From contig CAZAFW010000013.1 in assembly GCA_964484935.1 (NCBI GenBank), positions 1 to 46,759 on the forward strand: 46,759 bases of DNA, given 5' to 3'. The notes under the pieces were generated by a model, which was given only the letters and a program-made list of their open reading frames with translations, searched no databases and was not told where the DNA came from. Position 1 is the stretch's first letter; each line of letters begins with the position of its first letter. This document shows, piece by piece, positions 40,575 to 46,759 of this stretch. A program made the translations under genes and the position numbers. The stretch comes from BM714 sp964484935. GTDB taxonomy: Bacteria; Bacillota; Clostridia; Peptostreptococcales; BM714.

Positions 40575-40808
40575 GGCTTTAAAAACTCTGTTTTGTTAGG
40601 GGGTTATTTGATCCAAACAAGAATTAACAGGGTAAAATCAAAAAATAAATGGGGAAACAATAATATATATAAACGTTGAAAATACTGGATATTTGAAAGA
40701 TTAGCTTGTCATGCAAGTGAAATGCAAAATGAGAAAATAAATGCAAAATCTGAAGATTTGGAAGTGGTTTTGACATAATTCGATTTTGTCAAAAAACCCA
40801 ACTTCTAC

Positions 40809-40853
40809 CTCTTAATCGAGGTGTCCGGGGTTCGAGTCCCCGATGGGGTACCA
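40809..40853 (+). repeat. attR-like direct repeat (tRNA-Lys 3' fragment)
   Basis: This is an exact 45-nt copy of the 3' part of tRNA-Lys, from anticodon loop to CCA, without a 5' half, so it is not a functional tRNA. Together with 38604-38648 it brackets a 2.2-kb segment holding only the AbiE pair. Confidence 0.85.
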
Positions 40854-40872
40854 CATAGTTTCATGCATATTG

Positions 40873-40900
40873 AAAACCCTGCTCACGGCAGGGTTTTGTT
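40873..40900 (+). terminator. Terminator downstream of the tRNA fragment
   Basis: The stem AAAACCCTGC/GCAGGGTTTT with a 5-nt loop is followed by GTTTT. It is probably the original terminator of the tRNA-Lys gene before the island inserted. Confidence 0.8.
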
Positions 40901-41218
40901 TTGGTGAAAAGTATGGTGTTTAGGGTTATTTTTTTCCATGGCAGTCGGATTTATTATCAAGCATTTAGTAAAACGAGAAGCGAGCAACGGTCGCAAGATG
41001 AGATACGCTGTCCCAATGGCTTATTTTGCAATAATCATTTAATGCGAATACCGGCTTTTCCGGTTCGAGATTTTTCGTTCAAGTTAATACATCAATAGGC
41101 TTGAGGGCACGACATCAATTATTTATGTTGCAATAGTTAATTTTGTAATATAACATTAAATTATTATTTAAAAGTTTGAAAATTCAATCGGGGTTTCATT
41201 TGGGAAATGTGAATTTAA

Positions 41219-41325
41219 CCGTATAGCAACTATATGTGCATAATGCAGCTTTCATACTGTATAGCAACATTACATGCATTAATGCGGTTTTCATACCGTA
41301 TAACAGCTATACGTGCATCGCTTTG
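41219..41325. repeat. Iterated dyad repeats upstream of the MerR gene
   Basis: Three tandem units (41219-41256, 41257-41295, 41296-41325 partial; period 38-39 nt) each begin with CCGTATA- or CTGTATA-. Each holds two dyads: a CGTATA-N5-TATAYG type, perfect in unit 3, and a TGCAT-n-ATGCA type in units 1 and 2. Spacing near four helical turns would put all copies on one face of the DNA. They lie 60-170 nt before the MerR-family gene and are probably regulator binding sites. Confidence 0.65.
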
Positions 41326-41385
41326 TCCATGTTTCCGGCATTCAAGAACGAATGAATATGAGAATGAGTTTATGGAGGGGATTGC

Positions 41386-42222
41386 ATGAAGGAATACTAT
41401 TCAATAAGTGAAATGGCCGATATTCATAATATTTCCAGACAGACATTGATACATTACGACAAGATAGGATTGTTCAAACCCATACGCACGGACGAAGAGA
41501 ACAATTATCGCTATTATAGCGCGATTCAAATTCCAATACTGAGAGAAATATATTTTCTGAAGTCCATAGGAGTCAAACTCAGCGATATTAAAAAGCATAT
41601 GAATCAAAGGAATCTGGATTCGGCAATTTCTCTTCTTGAGGACCATAAGGATTATGTAAGCAAAGAACTGGAAAGGCTATCAAAAATCTACTCGCATATC
41701 GATCAAAAGCTGGATATATTCTATAAGGCTGATTATTATGCAAAAAAAATAAATGTTCCAAGAATAAAGGAATTGCCTGAAAGAGAAGCTGTTTTCACAC
41801 CTTTCGGCGAAGAATTAAACAAACACGAACTGCATATTACAATGATGAAAAGCTGGAAAAAATTCATCGAAAATTCATTGCTTCCCTCAAGAGGATTCGG
41901 CACAGTTATCAAGAAGAATCAGCTTAAGAAGGCCGACCTGTTTAGCGGGGCGGGAGTGTTTATAGTTTTGCCAATGGTCAAAGGCATAGAAATTCAAGAC
42001 AAGATAACTATGCCGGCCGGTAAATATGTATGCATGTACAAATATGGAATGCCATACCATGTAAAATATATAGATACGCTGTTGGAATGGATTGAAGCCC
42101 ATAACTACAGGGTTTCGGGAGACATAGTGGATGTATGTCTTTTGGATACAACATTTTACACGGAGGATACAAACGTGGATTTGTGCGAATTGCAGATTCC
42201 CATTGAGTCGAAATATGTTTAG
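41386..42222 (+). CDS. MerR-family transcriptional regulator with effector domain
   Basis: The 278-aa protein has the N-terminal MerR winged helix (YSISEMADIHNISRQTLIHYDKIGLFKPIRTDEENNYRYYS, about 4-45) followed by a dimerisation coiled coil (about 75-110). The C-terminal GyrI-like effector-binding domain (about 130-275) resembles the BmrR/TipAS class of small-molecule sensors. The RBS is GGAGGGG. It precedes the decarboxylase operon on the same strand, separated by a 23-bp stem terminator, and is the best candidate for its regulator, with the aromatic acid or product as ligand (inference). Confidence 0.88.
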   Translation: MKEYYSISEMADIHNISRQTLIHYDKIGLFKPIRTDEENNYRYYSAIQIPILREIYFLKSIGVKLSDIKKHMNQRNLDSAISLLEDHKDYVSKELERLSKIYSHIDQKLDIFYKADYYAKKINVPRIKELPEREAVFTPFGEELNKHELHITMMKSWKKFIENSLLPSRGFGTVIKKNQLKKADLFSGAGVFIVLPMVKGIEIQDKITMPAGKYVCMYKYGMPYHVKYIDTLLEWIEAHNYRVSGDIVDVCLLDTTFYTEDTNVDLCELQIPIESKYV

Positions 42223-42277
42223 CTTTTGACAAAAGCAGACGTGCCGGCTGTTACTCTTATAATAGTAGTTCTAGACG

Positions 42278-42335
42278 AACAGAGTGTACAATGTTTCTAT
42301 TTAGCGGATAGAAGCATTGTACACTCTGTTTTATA
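42278..42335 (+). terminator. Long-stem terminator after the MerR gene
   Basis: A 16-bp perfect stem (AACAGAGTGTACAATG with its complement at 42315-42330), a T-G pair and a 6-bp TTCTAT/ATAGAA extension enclose a 7-nt loop. Only a short T run follows. Confidence 0.7.
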
Positions 42336-42464
42336 CTGTGAAATCTTGTTTTTGCGTTTCGATTTGAAGCTTGCAAAGTATTCGATGAAAACTTCTTAAA
42401 TATCGAAAATCGTGCATGAATTAATCCTGCAAAAAGAAATTTGCAAATAATTTCGAAATTTCTA

Positions 42465-42528
42465 TTGACTGTATACGTGTCATATATTTTAGCCTTCTAA
42501 ACATAAGATATCTTATTTCTGATCAGAA
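42465..42528. promoter_or_regulatory. Putative promoter/operator of the decarboxylase operon
   Basis: TTGACT (42465-42470) is followed by GTATACGTGTCATAT, which resembles the TATACGTGCAT part of the iterated sites before the MerR gene. Two perfect palindromes abut at 42503-42516 (ATAAGATATCTTAT) and 42517-42528 (TTCTGATCAGAA). They lie 40-65 nt before the ATG, where a regulator could control transcription. The -10 box is not clear. Confidence 0.5.
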
Positions 42529-42568
42529 ACGTTAATTTGTTGACAAACCAAAAACAGGAGGAAGCGTT

Positions 42569-44041
42569 ATGGAAATGAATGTATGCGATTTAAGATCTGC
42601 ATTAGAGCTGCTTCGCAATATACCGGGTCAGTTGGTTGAAACAGATATCGAAGTGGATCCAAATGCTGAATTGTCAGGTGTTTATCGTCATGTAGGTGCC
42701 GGTGGGACGGTCGAGAGACCAACCAAGGAAGGTCCTGCAATGCTGTTCAACAATGTCATTGGACATGAGGCGCCTGTAGTTACAGGTTTGCTTGCAAGCA
42801 GAGAAAGAGTGGGCTATCTTCTCAACTGCGATCCCAAAAAACTTGGATTTTTACTTAAGGATTCTGTTGTTAATGCAAAAGCGCCAGTGGTTATTCCTAA
42901 TGCTGATGCCAAGTGCCAGGAAGTAGTTTATAAAGCTACAGATGAAGGCTTTGATATTCGAAAGCTTATTCCCGCGCCTACTAATACACCGGAAGATGCA
43001 GGCCCATATATCACACTTGGAATGTGTTATGCACATAATCCTGAATCGGGAGAACACGACGTTACCATCCACAGAATGTGTCTTCAGTCCAAAGATGAGA
43101 TATCAATATACCTGGTACCCGGAGCAAGACATATAGGACATTTCATAGAGGTTGCTGAAAAAGCGGGAAAAACATTGCCCATATCCATAAACATAGGAGT
43201 AGATCCGGCTATCGAAATCGGTGCATGTTTTGAACCGCCGACAACACCCCTTGGATTCGACGAACTATACATTGCAGGCGGAATAAGAAACAAGCCTGTT
43301 GAATTGACAAAATGCCTCAGCATAGACGAATTTGCCATTGCGAATGCGGAATACGTAATCGAGGGTGAGATTGTACCCGGAATGAAAATCAGAGAAGACA
43401 TAAATACAGATTCAGGAAAGGCGATGCCGGAGTTCCCGGGTTACACGGGTCCTGCAAACCCTTCATTGCCAATCATTAAGGTTAAAACAGTCACCACAAG
43501 AAAAAATCCAATAATGCAAACTTGCATAGGACCGTCAGAGGAACATGTTTCAATGGCAGGAATTCCTACAGAGGCATCCATTCTTTCGATGGTTGAGAAA
43601 GCAATGCCTGGCAAGGTTAAAAACGTGTATTGCGCATCGTCCGGCGGCGGAAAATACATCGCGGTCATTCAATTTGTTAAAGCAACTGCAAGAGACGAAG
43701 GTAAACATCGTCAGGCTGCATTGCTTGCATTTTCTGCGTTTTCTGAATTGAAGCATGTGTTCCTGGTAGACGAAGACGTTGATTGCTTTGACATAAAAGA
43801 TGTTATTTGGGCAATGACAACAAGATTCCAGGCAGACAAGGATATCATTACGCTTCCCGGTGTAAACTGCCATCCGCTTGATCCTTCAAACAGCCCCGAA
43901 TACAATCCTGAGATTCTGCAAAAGGGAATTGCTTGCAAGGCAATTTACGACTGCACGGTTCCGTTTACACAAAAGGACAGATTCAACAGATCCCAATTCA
44001 TGGAAGTAGACGAAGAAAAATGGTCGGAATTTGTAAAATAG
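42569..44041 (+). CDS. UbiD-family (BsdC/VdcC/LpdC-like) decarboxylase
   Basis: The 490-aa enzyme belongs to the prenylated-FMN-dependent UbiD family and most resembles the non-oxidative phenolic-acid decarboxylases. Shared blocks include GKAMPEFPGYTGPA, MQTCIGPSEEHVSMAGIP, CASSGGGKYIAVIQF, AFSAFSELKHVFLVDEDVDCFD and AMTTRFQAD. These place it with hydroxybenzoate/vanillate/gallate-type enzymes. The substrate itself cannot be fixed. The cofactor would be made by UbiX, encoded two genes downstream. The RBS is AGGAGG. It is the first gene of the four-gene unit with an anion transporter between it and ubiX. Confidence 0.92.
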   Translation: MEMNVCDLRSALELLRNIPGQLVETDIEVDPNAELSGVYRHVGAGGTVERPTKEGPAMLFNNVIGHEAPVVTGLLASRERVGYLLNCDPKKLGFLLKDSVVNAKAPVVIPNADAKCQEVVYKATDEGFDIRKLIPAPTNTPEDAGPYITLGMCYAHNPESGEHDVTIHRMCLQSKDEISIYLVPGARHIGHFIEVAEKAGKTLPISINIGVDPAIEIGACFEPPTTPLGFDELYIAGGIRNKPVELTKCLSIDEFAIANAEYVIEGEIVPGMKIREDINTDSGKAMPEFPGYTGPANPSLPIIKVKTVTTRKNPIMQTCIGPSEEHVSMAGIPTEASILSMVEKAMPGKVKNVYCASSGGGKYIAVIQFVKATARDEGKHRQAALLAFSAFSELKHVFLVDEDVDCFDIKDVIWAMTTRFQADKDIITLPGVNCHPLDPSNSPEYNPEILQKGIACKAIYDCTVPFTQKDRFNRSQFMEVDEEKWSEFVK

Positions 44042-44060
44042 AGACAAACAACAAAAAAAT

Positions 44061-44093
44061 GAGAAGAGCCGATTGCAATGATTGGTTCTTCTC
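44061..44093. other. Intercistronic hairpin after the decarboxylase gene
   Basis: GAGAAGAGCCGAT and ATTGGTTCTTCTC pair over 13 positions with two G-U pairs around a 7-nt loop. On the plus strand no T tract follows, so it may be an RNA-stability or partial-termination element. Confidence 0.5.
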
Positions 44094-44197
44094 GAACAAA
44101 AATAAAATTTGATATCAATATTATATTATAACCACCCGTTATCATCAAGATTCATAGTTTCAAAATATGTTCATAATATCACATAGGAGGATTTATC

Positions 44198-45577
44198 GTG
44201 GGTAAAAATAAACGAGAAATTGGTTTTATTGCAGGACTGCTGGTTGCGATAATAATTTGGAACTTGAAATTGGACGGACTATCGCAGGAAGGTCAAAAAT
44301 GCTTGGCGCTAAGTTTGATGACAGTTGTATTCTGGGCAACCAAGGTTGCCCATCCCGGTTACATATCCGGCATTTACCTTGTTCTGCTTATTATTTTCAA
44401 AGTTGCTCCGGCCGAGAGCGTTTTTGTTCTTTGGACAATGGACACAATGTACCTTGTATTGGGAGCGTATCTTATTGCAAGTGCGGTTAAATCATCGGGT
44501 CTCGGGGAAAGGATTGCATACAGCTTTTTAATAAAGTTTGTCAGCTCATGGAAAAGCATAATAGTTTCCATATTCGGGCTTACATTTATATTGAGTCTGC
44601 TGATTCCGCATCCATGGCCTCGCGCATTTATCATAATGACTGTTATAGCCGTAGTAATCCAAAGCGCCAATCTTTCCAAAGGCGATGCGGCAAAATTAGG
44701 TCTTACGGTTTTCGCTTCTTCGGTCCCCGTATCAATGATTTTCTTGACTGGAGACAGTACGATAAACATCTTGGCAGTCAAATTCTCGGGAGTGGAATTG
44801 AGCTGGTTGGGCTGGTTCTACAACATGGGGATTCCTGCAATAGCAGCAAGTATTCTTACTTGTATTCTGATACTTGTGTTGTTCAAGCCTGAGGGAGAGT
44901 TCAAGATAAACAAAGACGAGATAAAAGCAAAACTTACAGCCTTGGGAACGATGAAAGGAAAAGAAATAAGAACCCTCGTTTGGATTATTATCGCAATAAC
45001 ATTATGGATGACTGATTCACTTCATGGTTTTGCTTTGGGATGGGTTACTTTAGCAGTGGCAATGTCAATGAGTCTTCCGATTGTGGGTAATATACTCACA
45101 CCTAAAGACTGGGGACAGGTTCCGTTGCAAGTGTTGTTATTCCTGACAGCGGCAATATCCATAGGTAAAATCGGCGGAATTACAGGCATGAATGCATGGA
45201 TTGCATCAGTTGTTTTGCCATCAAGTGTGCCCTCAAATCCATTCATATTCGCATTGCTTGTGGCAGTTATCGGAATTTGTCTGCATATGGTATTGGGAAG
45301 TGTCATTGCTGTAATGGGCGTAGCGATACCGGCGCTGTTGGCATTTACTACGGCCTCTTCAATGAGTCCGTTGGTTCCGGCACTTCTGGTATATTCATCG
45401 ATAGCTTTGCACTATGTATTCCCCTTCCATCACTTGAACATGCTTGTCGGACTTGGTGAAGACAATGGCATGTATACAGACAAGGATGTAATTAAATTAG
45501 GGATTCCGTTGACTGCAGTAGTATTCATCATAGTGATTTTGGAGATAGCATGGTGGAACATAACCGGCTTGCTGTAA
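44198..45577 (+). CDS. SLC13/DASS-family carboxylate transporter
   Basis: The 459-aa membrane protein has about 12 helices. Its sequence follows the divalent anion:sodium symporter pattern: an N-terminal scaffold, PHPWPRAFIIMTV with a VFASSVPVSMIFLTGDSTINILAVKFSG segment (about 145-200), and a second half with QVLLFLTAAISIGKIGGITG and the VIAVMGVAIPALLAF and FPFHHLNMLVGLGEDNG region. The substrate is probably the carboxylate handled by the adjacent UbiD enzyme (inference from position between ubiD-like and ubiX genes). The start at 44198 is GTG behind AGGAGG. Confidence 0.85.
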   Translation: MGKNKREIGFIAGLLVAIIIWNLKLDGLSQEGQKCLALSLMTVVFWATKVAHPGYISGIYLVLLIIFKVAPAESVFVLWTMDTMYLVLGAYLIASAVKSSGLGERIAYSFLIKFVSSWKSIIVSIFGLTFILSLLIPHPWPRAFIIMTVIAVVIQSANLSKGDAAKLGLTVFASSVPVSMIFLTGDSTINILAVKFSGVELSWLGWFYNMGIPAIAASILTCILILVLFKPEGEFKINKDEIKAKLTALGTMKGKEIRTLVWIIIAITLWMTDSLHGFALGWVTLAVAMSMSLPIVGNILTPKDWGQVPLQVLLFLTAAISIGKIGGITGMNAWIASVVLPSSVPSNPFIFALLVAVIGICLHMVLGSVIAVMGVAIPALLAFTTASSMSPLVPALLVYSSIALHYVFPFHHLNMLVGLGEDNGMYTDKDVIKLGIPLTAVVFIIVILEIAWWNITGLL

Positions 45578-45623
45578 GAAAAAATGACAATATCATTTTT
45601 ATTGACGAAGAGGGTTGAGGCTT

Positions 45624-46256
45624 ATGCAAAATATTAAATTCAGCAACAAAAAAAGATTGATAGTGGGAATGAGCGGAGCGAGCGGCGCCGTACTTGGCAT
45701 AGAAATATTGAAAATGCTAAGGGAAAACCCCGAGTGGGAAAGTCACCTGGTTGTCTCAAAGGGTGCGGAAGCAACAATAAAGCAGGAGACAAAATATTCG
45801 CCGCAAGAAGTCATGGATTTGGCAGACAGAGCCTATCCGCTTGATAACATTGGAGCAAACATAGCAAGCGGAACATTCAGAACGGAAGGAATGGTAATAG
45901 TTCCGTGCAGCATGAAAACGGTCTCCGGCATAGCCCATGGATACTCGGACAATCTTCTGCTGAGAGCTGCCGATGTAGTTATCAAGGAAAGAAGGAAACT
46001 GGTGTTGGTAGCCAGAGAGAGTCCGCTCAGTTCAATACATCTGAGAAACATGCTTGCCTTGACAGAGATTGGAGCGGTTGTAATGCCTCCAATGCTGACC
46101 TACTATAACTTGCCTGACACCATTGAGGATTTGAACAGGCATATAATAGGGAAGGTTCTTGCACGATTCGGAATAGAGATGAAGGGGTTCAAAAGGTGGG
46201 GAGACAGATACACAATCAAATCGAATGAAGCAACAGACATTTCCGAGGTGATATGA
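45624..46256 (+). CDS. ubiX: UbiX flavin prenyltransferase
   Basis: The 210-aa enzyme prenylates FMN with dimethylallyl (mono)phosphate to make the prFMN cofactor of UbiD enzymes. Signature elements are the N-terminal VGMSGASGAVLGIEIL (FMN phosphate site), the VVSKGAE strand, the VIVPCSMKTVSGIAHGYSDNLLLRAADV block (about 95-122) and ARESPLSSIHLRNMLALTEIGAVVMPP (about 130-157). TTG at 45615 is in frame, but the ATG at 45624 has AGAGGG at 9 nt and fits the homologous start better. Its stop overlaps the ATG of the next gene by 4 nt (ATGA). Confidence 0.95.
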   Translation: MQNIKFSNKKRLIVGMSGASGAVLGIEILKMLRENPEWESHLVVSKGAEATIKQETKYSPQEVMDLADRAYPLDNIGANIASGTFRTEGMVIVPCSMKTVSGIAHGYSDNLLLRAADVVIKERRKLVLVARESPLSSIHLRNMLALTEIGAVVMPPMLTYYNLPDTIEDLNRHIIGKVLARFGIEMKGFKRWGDRYTIKSNEATDISEVI

Positions 46257-46633
46257 TGCACCGTTTGGTAAAAGAAAAAGGCAGGATTAAGGTAGAGCTG
46301 CAAGCGTTTTTAGTAGGTAATGATCTATGCGTAATCATATCAGGTGGAGATACCCCCCATATAGGAGCAGTAGCTTTAAGTGTTCCACGAACAAGCCTGA
46401 CGGATTCCGATAAAACGAGCGCCTCTACTTCGATTTTGACTTTGCTGGGGCATAAAGAAGATGAACCGGCTAAAAAAGTATCGCATGCACTTGCTTCGCG
46501 ATTTAATATGAATGTAGTTGTAACTTGCGGCATTCATCTGGATGATATTGAACCTGAAGAAATAAAAACAGTAGGAGAAATGCTCGACCAATTGGTTGAA
46601 GAACTGATCTGTGAAGTGTCATGCAAGCTTTGA
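46253..46633 (+). CDS. LpdD-like prenylated-flavin chaperone domain protein
   Basis: The 126-aa protein matches the small third subunit of gallate-type decarboxylase systems (LpdD family). It begins with a strand pair (KVELQAFLVGNDLCVIISGGDTPHIGAVALSVPR, about 13-46), then a SASTSILTLLGHKEDEPAKKVSHALASRFN segment and the VTCGIHLDDIEPEEIKTV stretch. Family knowledge suggests it helps prFMN handling or maturation of the UbiD enzyme. It overlaps ubiX by 4 nt, so translation is coupled. It replaces the shorter BsdD-type third subunit seen in other clusters. Confidence 0.82.
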   Translation: MMHRLVKEKGRIKVELQAFLVGNDLCVIISGGDTPHIGAVALSVPRTSLTDSDKTSASTSILTLLGHKEDEPAKKVSHALASRFNMNVVVTCGIHLDDIEPEEIKTVGEMLDQLVEELICEVSCKL

Positions 46634-46711
46634 AAATGAAGTGTTGACAAGACGAACAGTTCAGCAAAGATTTTGAAGCCAAGGATTATGGGGAAACCCA
46701 AAACAACTTAC

Positions 46712-46751
46712 AATTCCCCCGCATAAAATTGATTGTCTATGCGGGGGAATT
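46712..46751 (+). terminator. Terminator of the decarboxylase operon
   Basis: A perfect 14-bp stem AATTCCCCCGCATA/TATGCGGGGGAATT encloses a 12-nt loop, followed by CTCTATCT at the window edge. It lies about 80 nt past the last stop. Confidence 0.75.
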
Positions 46752-46759
46752 CTCTATCT

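Larger units (their letters stand above)
40575..41385. other. 811-nt gene-poor region: island end, att copy, iterated sites
   Basis: It holds an inverted repeat TTTTGACA/TGTCAAAA (40768-40794), the second tRNA-Lys 3' copy (40809-40853), a terminator (40873-40897) and iterated 38-39-nt repeats (41219-41325). The 65-codon ORF at 40901-41098 has no good RBS and no recognisable family. No integrase or transposase fragment was seen. Confidence 0.6.
42223..42568. other. Control region between the MerR gene and the decarboxylase operon
   Basis: This 346-nt gap contains a long terminator stem (42278-42330), then AT-rich sequence, a TTGACT box (42465-42470) followed by GTATACGTGTCATAT, and two abutting palindromes (42503-42528). 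No gene is seen. Confidence 0.6.

Noticed and set aside
38649..40808. Integrase or transposase fragment within the AbiE island
   Set aside because: Only abiEi and abiEii fill the segment; no tyrosine-recombinase motif was found in any frame.
40809..40853. Second functional tRNA-Lys gene
   Set aside because: Only the 3' part from the anticodon loop is present; the acceptor 5' arm, D-arm and 5' anticodon stem are missing.
40901..41098. 65-codon ORF after the second tRNA-Lys copy
   Set aside because: No RBS and no recognisable sequence; could be remnant DNA but not supportable as a gene.
41219..41325. CRISPR array
   Set aside because: The repeats are contiguous with no unique spacers, diverge between units, and no cas genes are present.

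Overview
The window looks like chromosomal DNA from an anaerobic, low-to-moderate-GC member of the Clostridia (Bacillota). Signs are strong GGAGG-type ribosome binding sites, sigma-A-like promoters, many intrinsic terminators, a glycine riboswitch, and Firmicutes families (ClpE-like ATPase, YitT, YtrA-type GntR, DUF2089, LuxS). I cannot name the genus from sequence alone. Most genes are ordinary housekeeping, regulatory or transport genes in short operons. There is no rRNA, phage module, transposase or CRISPR array.

Layout. 1-0.5 kb: a heptad-phased degenerate repeat tract and a tiny membrane ORF. 0.5-4 kb: ClpE-like unfoldase, a secreted stalk-domain protein and a GNAT acetyltransferase. 4-6 kb: a glycine riboswitch in front of an ACT-domain gene and a UPF0210 gene. 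6-9 kb (minus strand): a carnitine/choline-type acyltransferase and a LUD-domain protein. 9.3-12.3 kb: a YitT protein, then a GntR-ABC transporter operon with a clear operator. 12.3-18.7 kb: purine nucleoside phosphorylase, a diguanylate cyclase, YbaK and NimA-like proteins, D-serine dehydratase with a 2-hydroxyacid dehydrogenase, and AroD. 18.8-23.5 kb: a MASE3 protein with a decayed GGDEF domain, PepD, LuxS and a PAS-GAF-GGDEF protein. 23.5-24.5 kb: a nitroreductase-MarR operon. 24.7-25.1 kb: tRNA-Leu and tRNA-Val followed by a 125-nt imperfect palindrome. 25.1-27.9 kb: a two-component system and a DUF4342 protein. 28-31.6 kb: archease-RtcB, a site-2 protease with CBS domains and an unknown gene. 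31.8-37.1 kb: a proton antiporter, a ZIP transporter, a flavoprotein reductase and a TM-helix-repeat membrane protein. 37.4-38.5 kb: a DUF2089/SHOCT operon.

Accessory part. At 38.57 kb a tRNA-Lys(CTT) gene is followed by an AbiEi/AbiEii toxin-antitoxin pair and then an exact 45-nt copy of the tRNA 3' part. This is the footprint of site-specific integration at the tRNA, with no integrase left inside. From 41.2 kb to the end lies a catabolic unit. It has three iterated dyad repeats, a MerR-family regulator, two abutting palindromes, then UbiD-type decarboxylase, SLC13 transporter, UbiX flavin prenyltransferase and an LpdD-like protein. Together these would import an (aromatic) carboxylate, decarboxylate it and supply the prenylated flavin cofactor.

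The points most worth following up are the heptad-phased intergenic tracts at three loci, the palindromic element behind the tRNAs, the integrase-less AbiE island, the iterated sites before the MerR gene, the glycine riboswitch on ACT/UPF0210, and the bacterial archease-RtcB pair. All product names rest on my reading of motifs and family resemblance; no database search was run.
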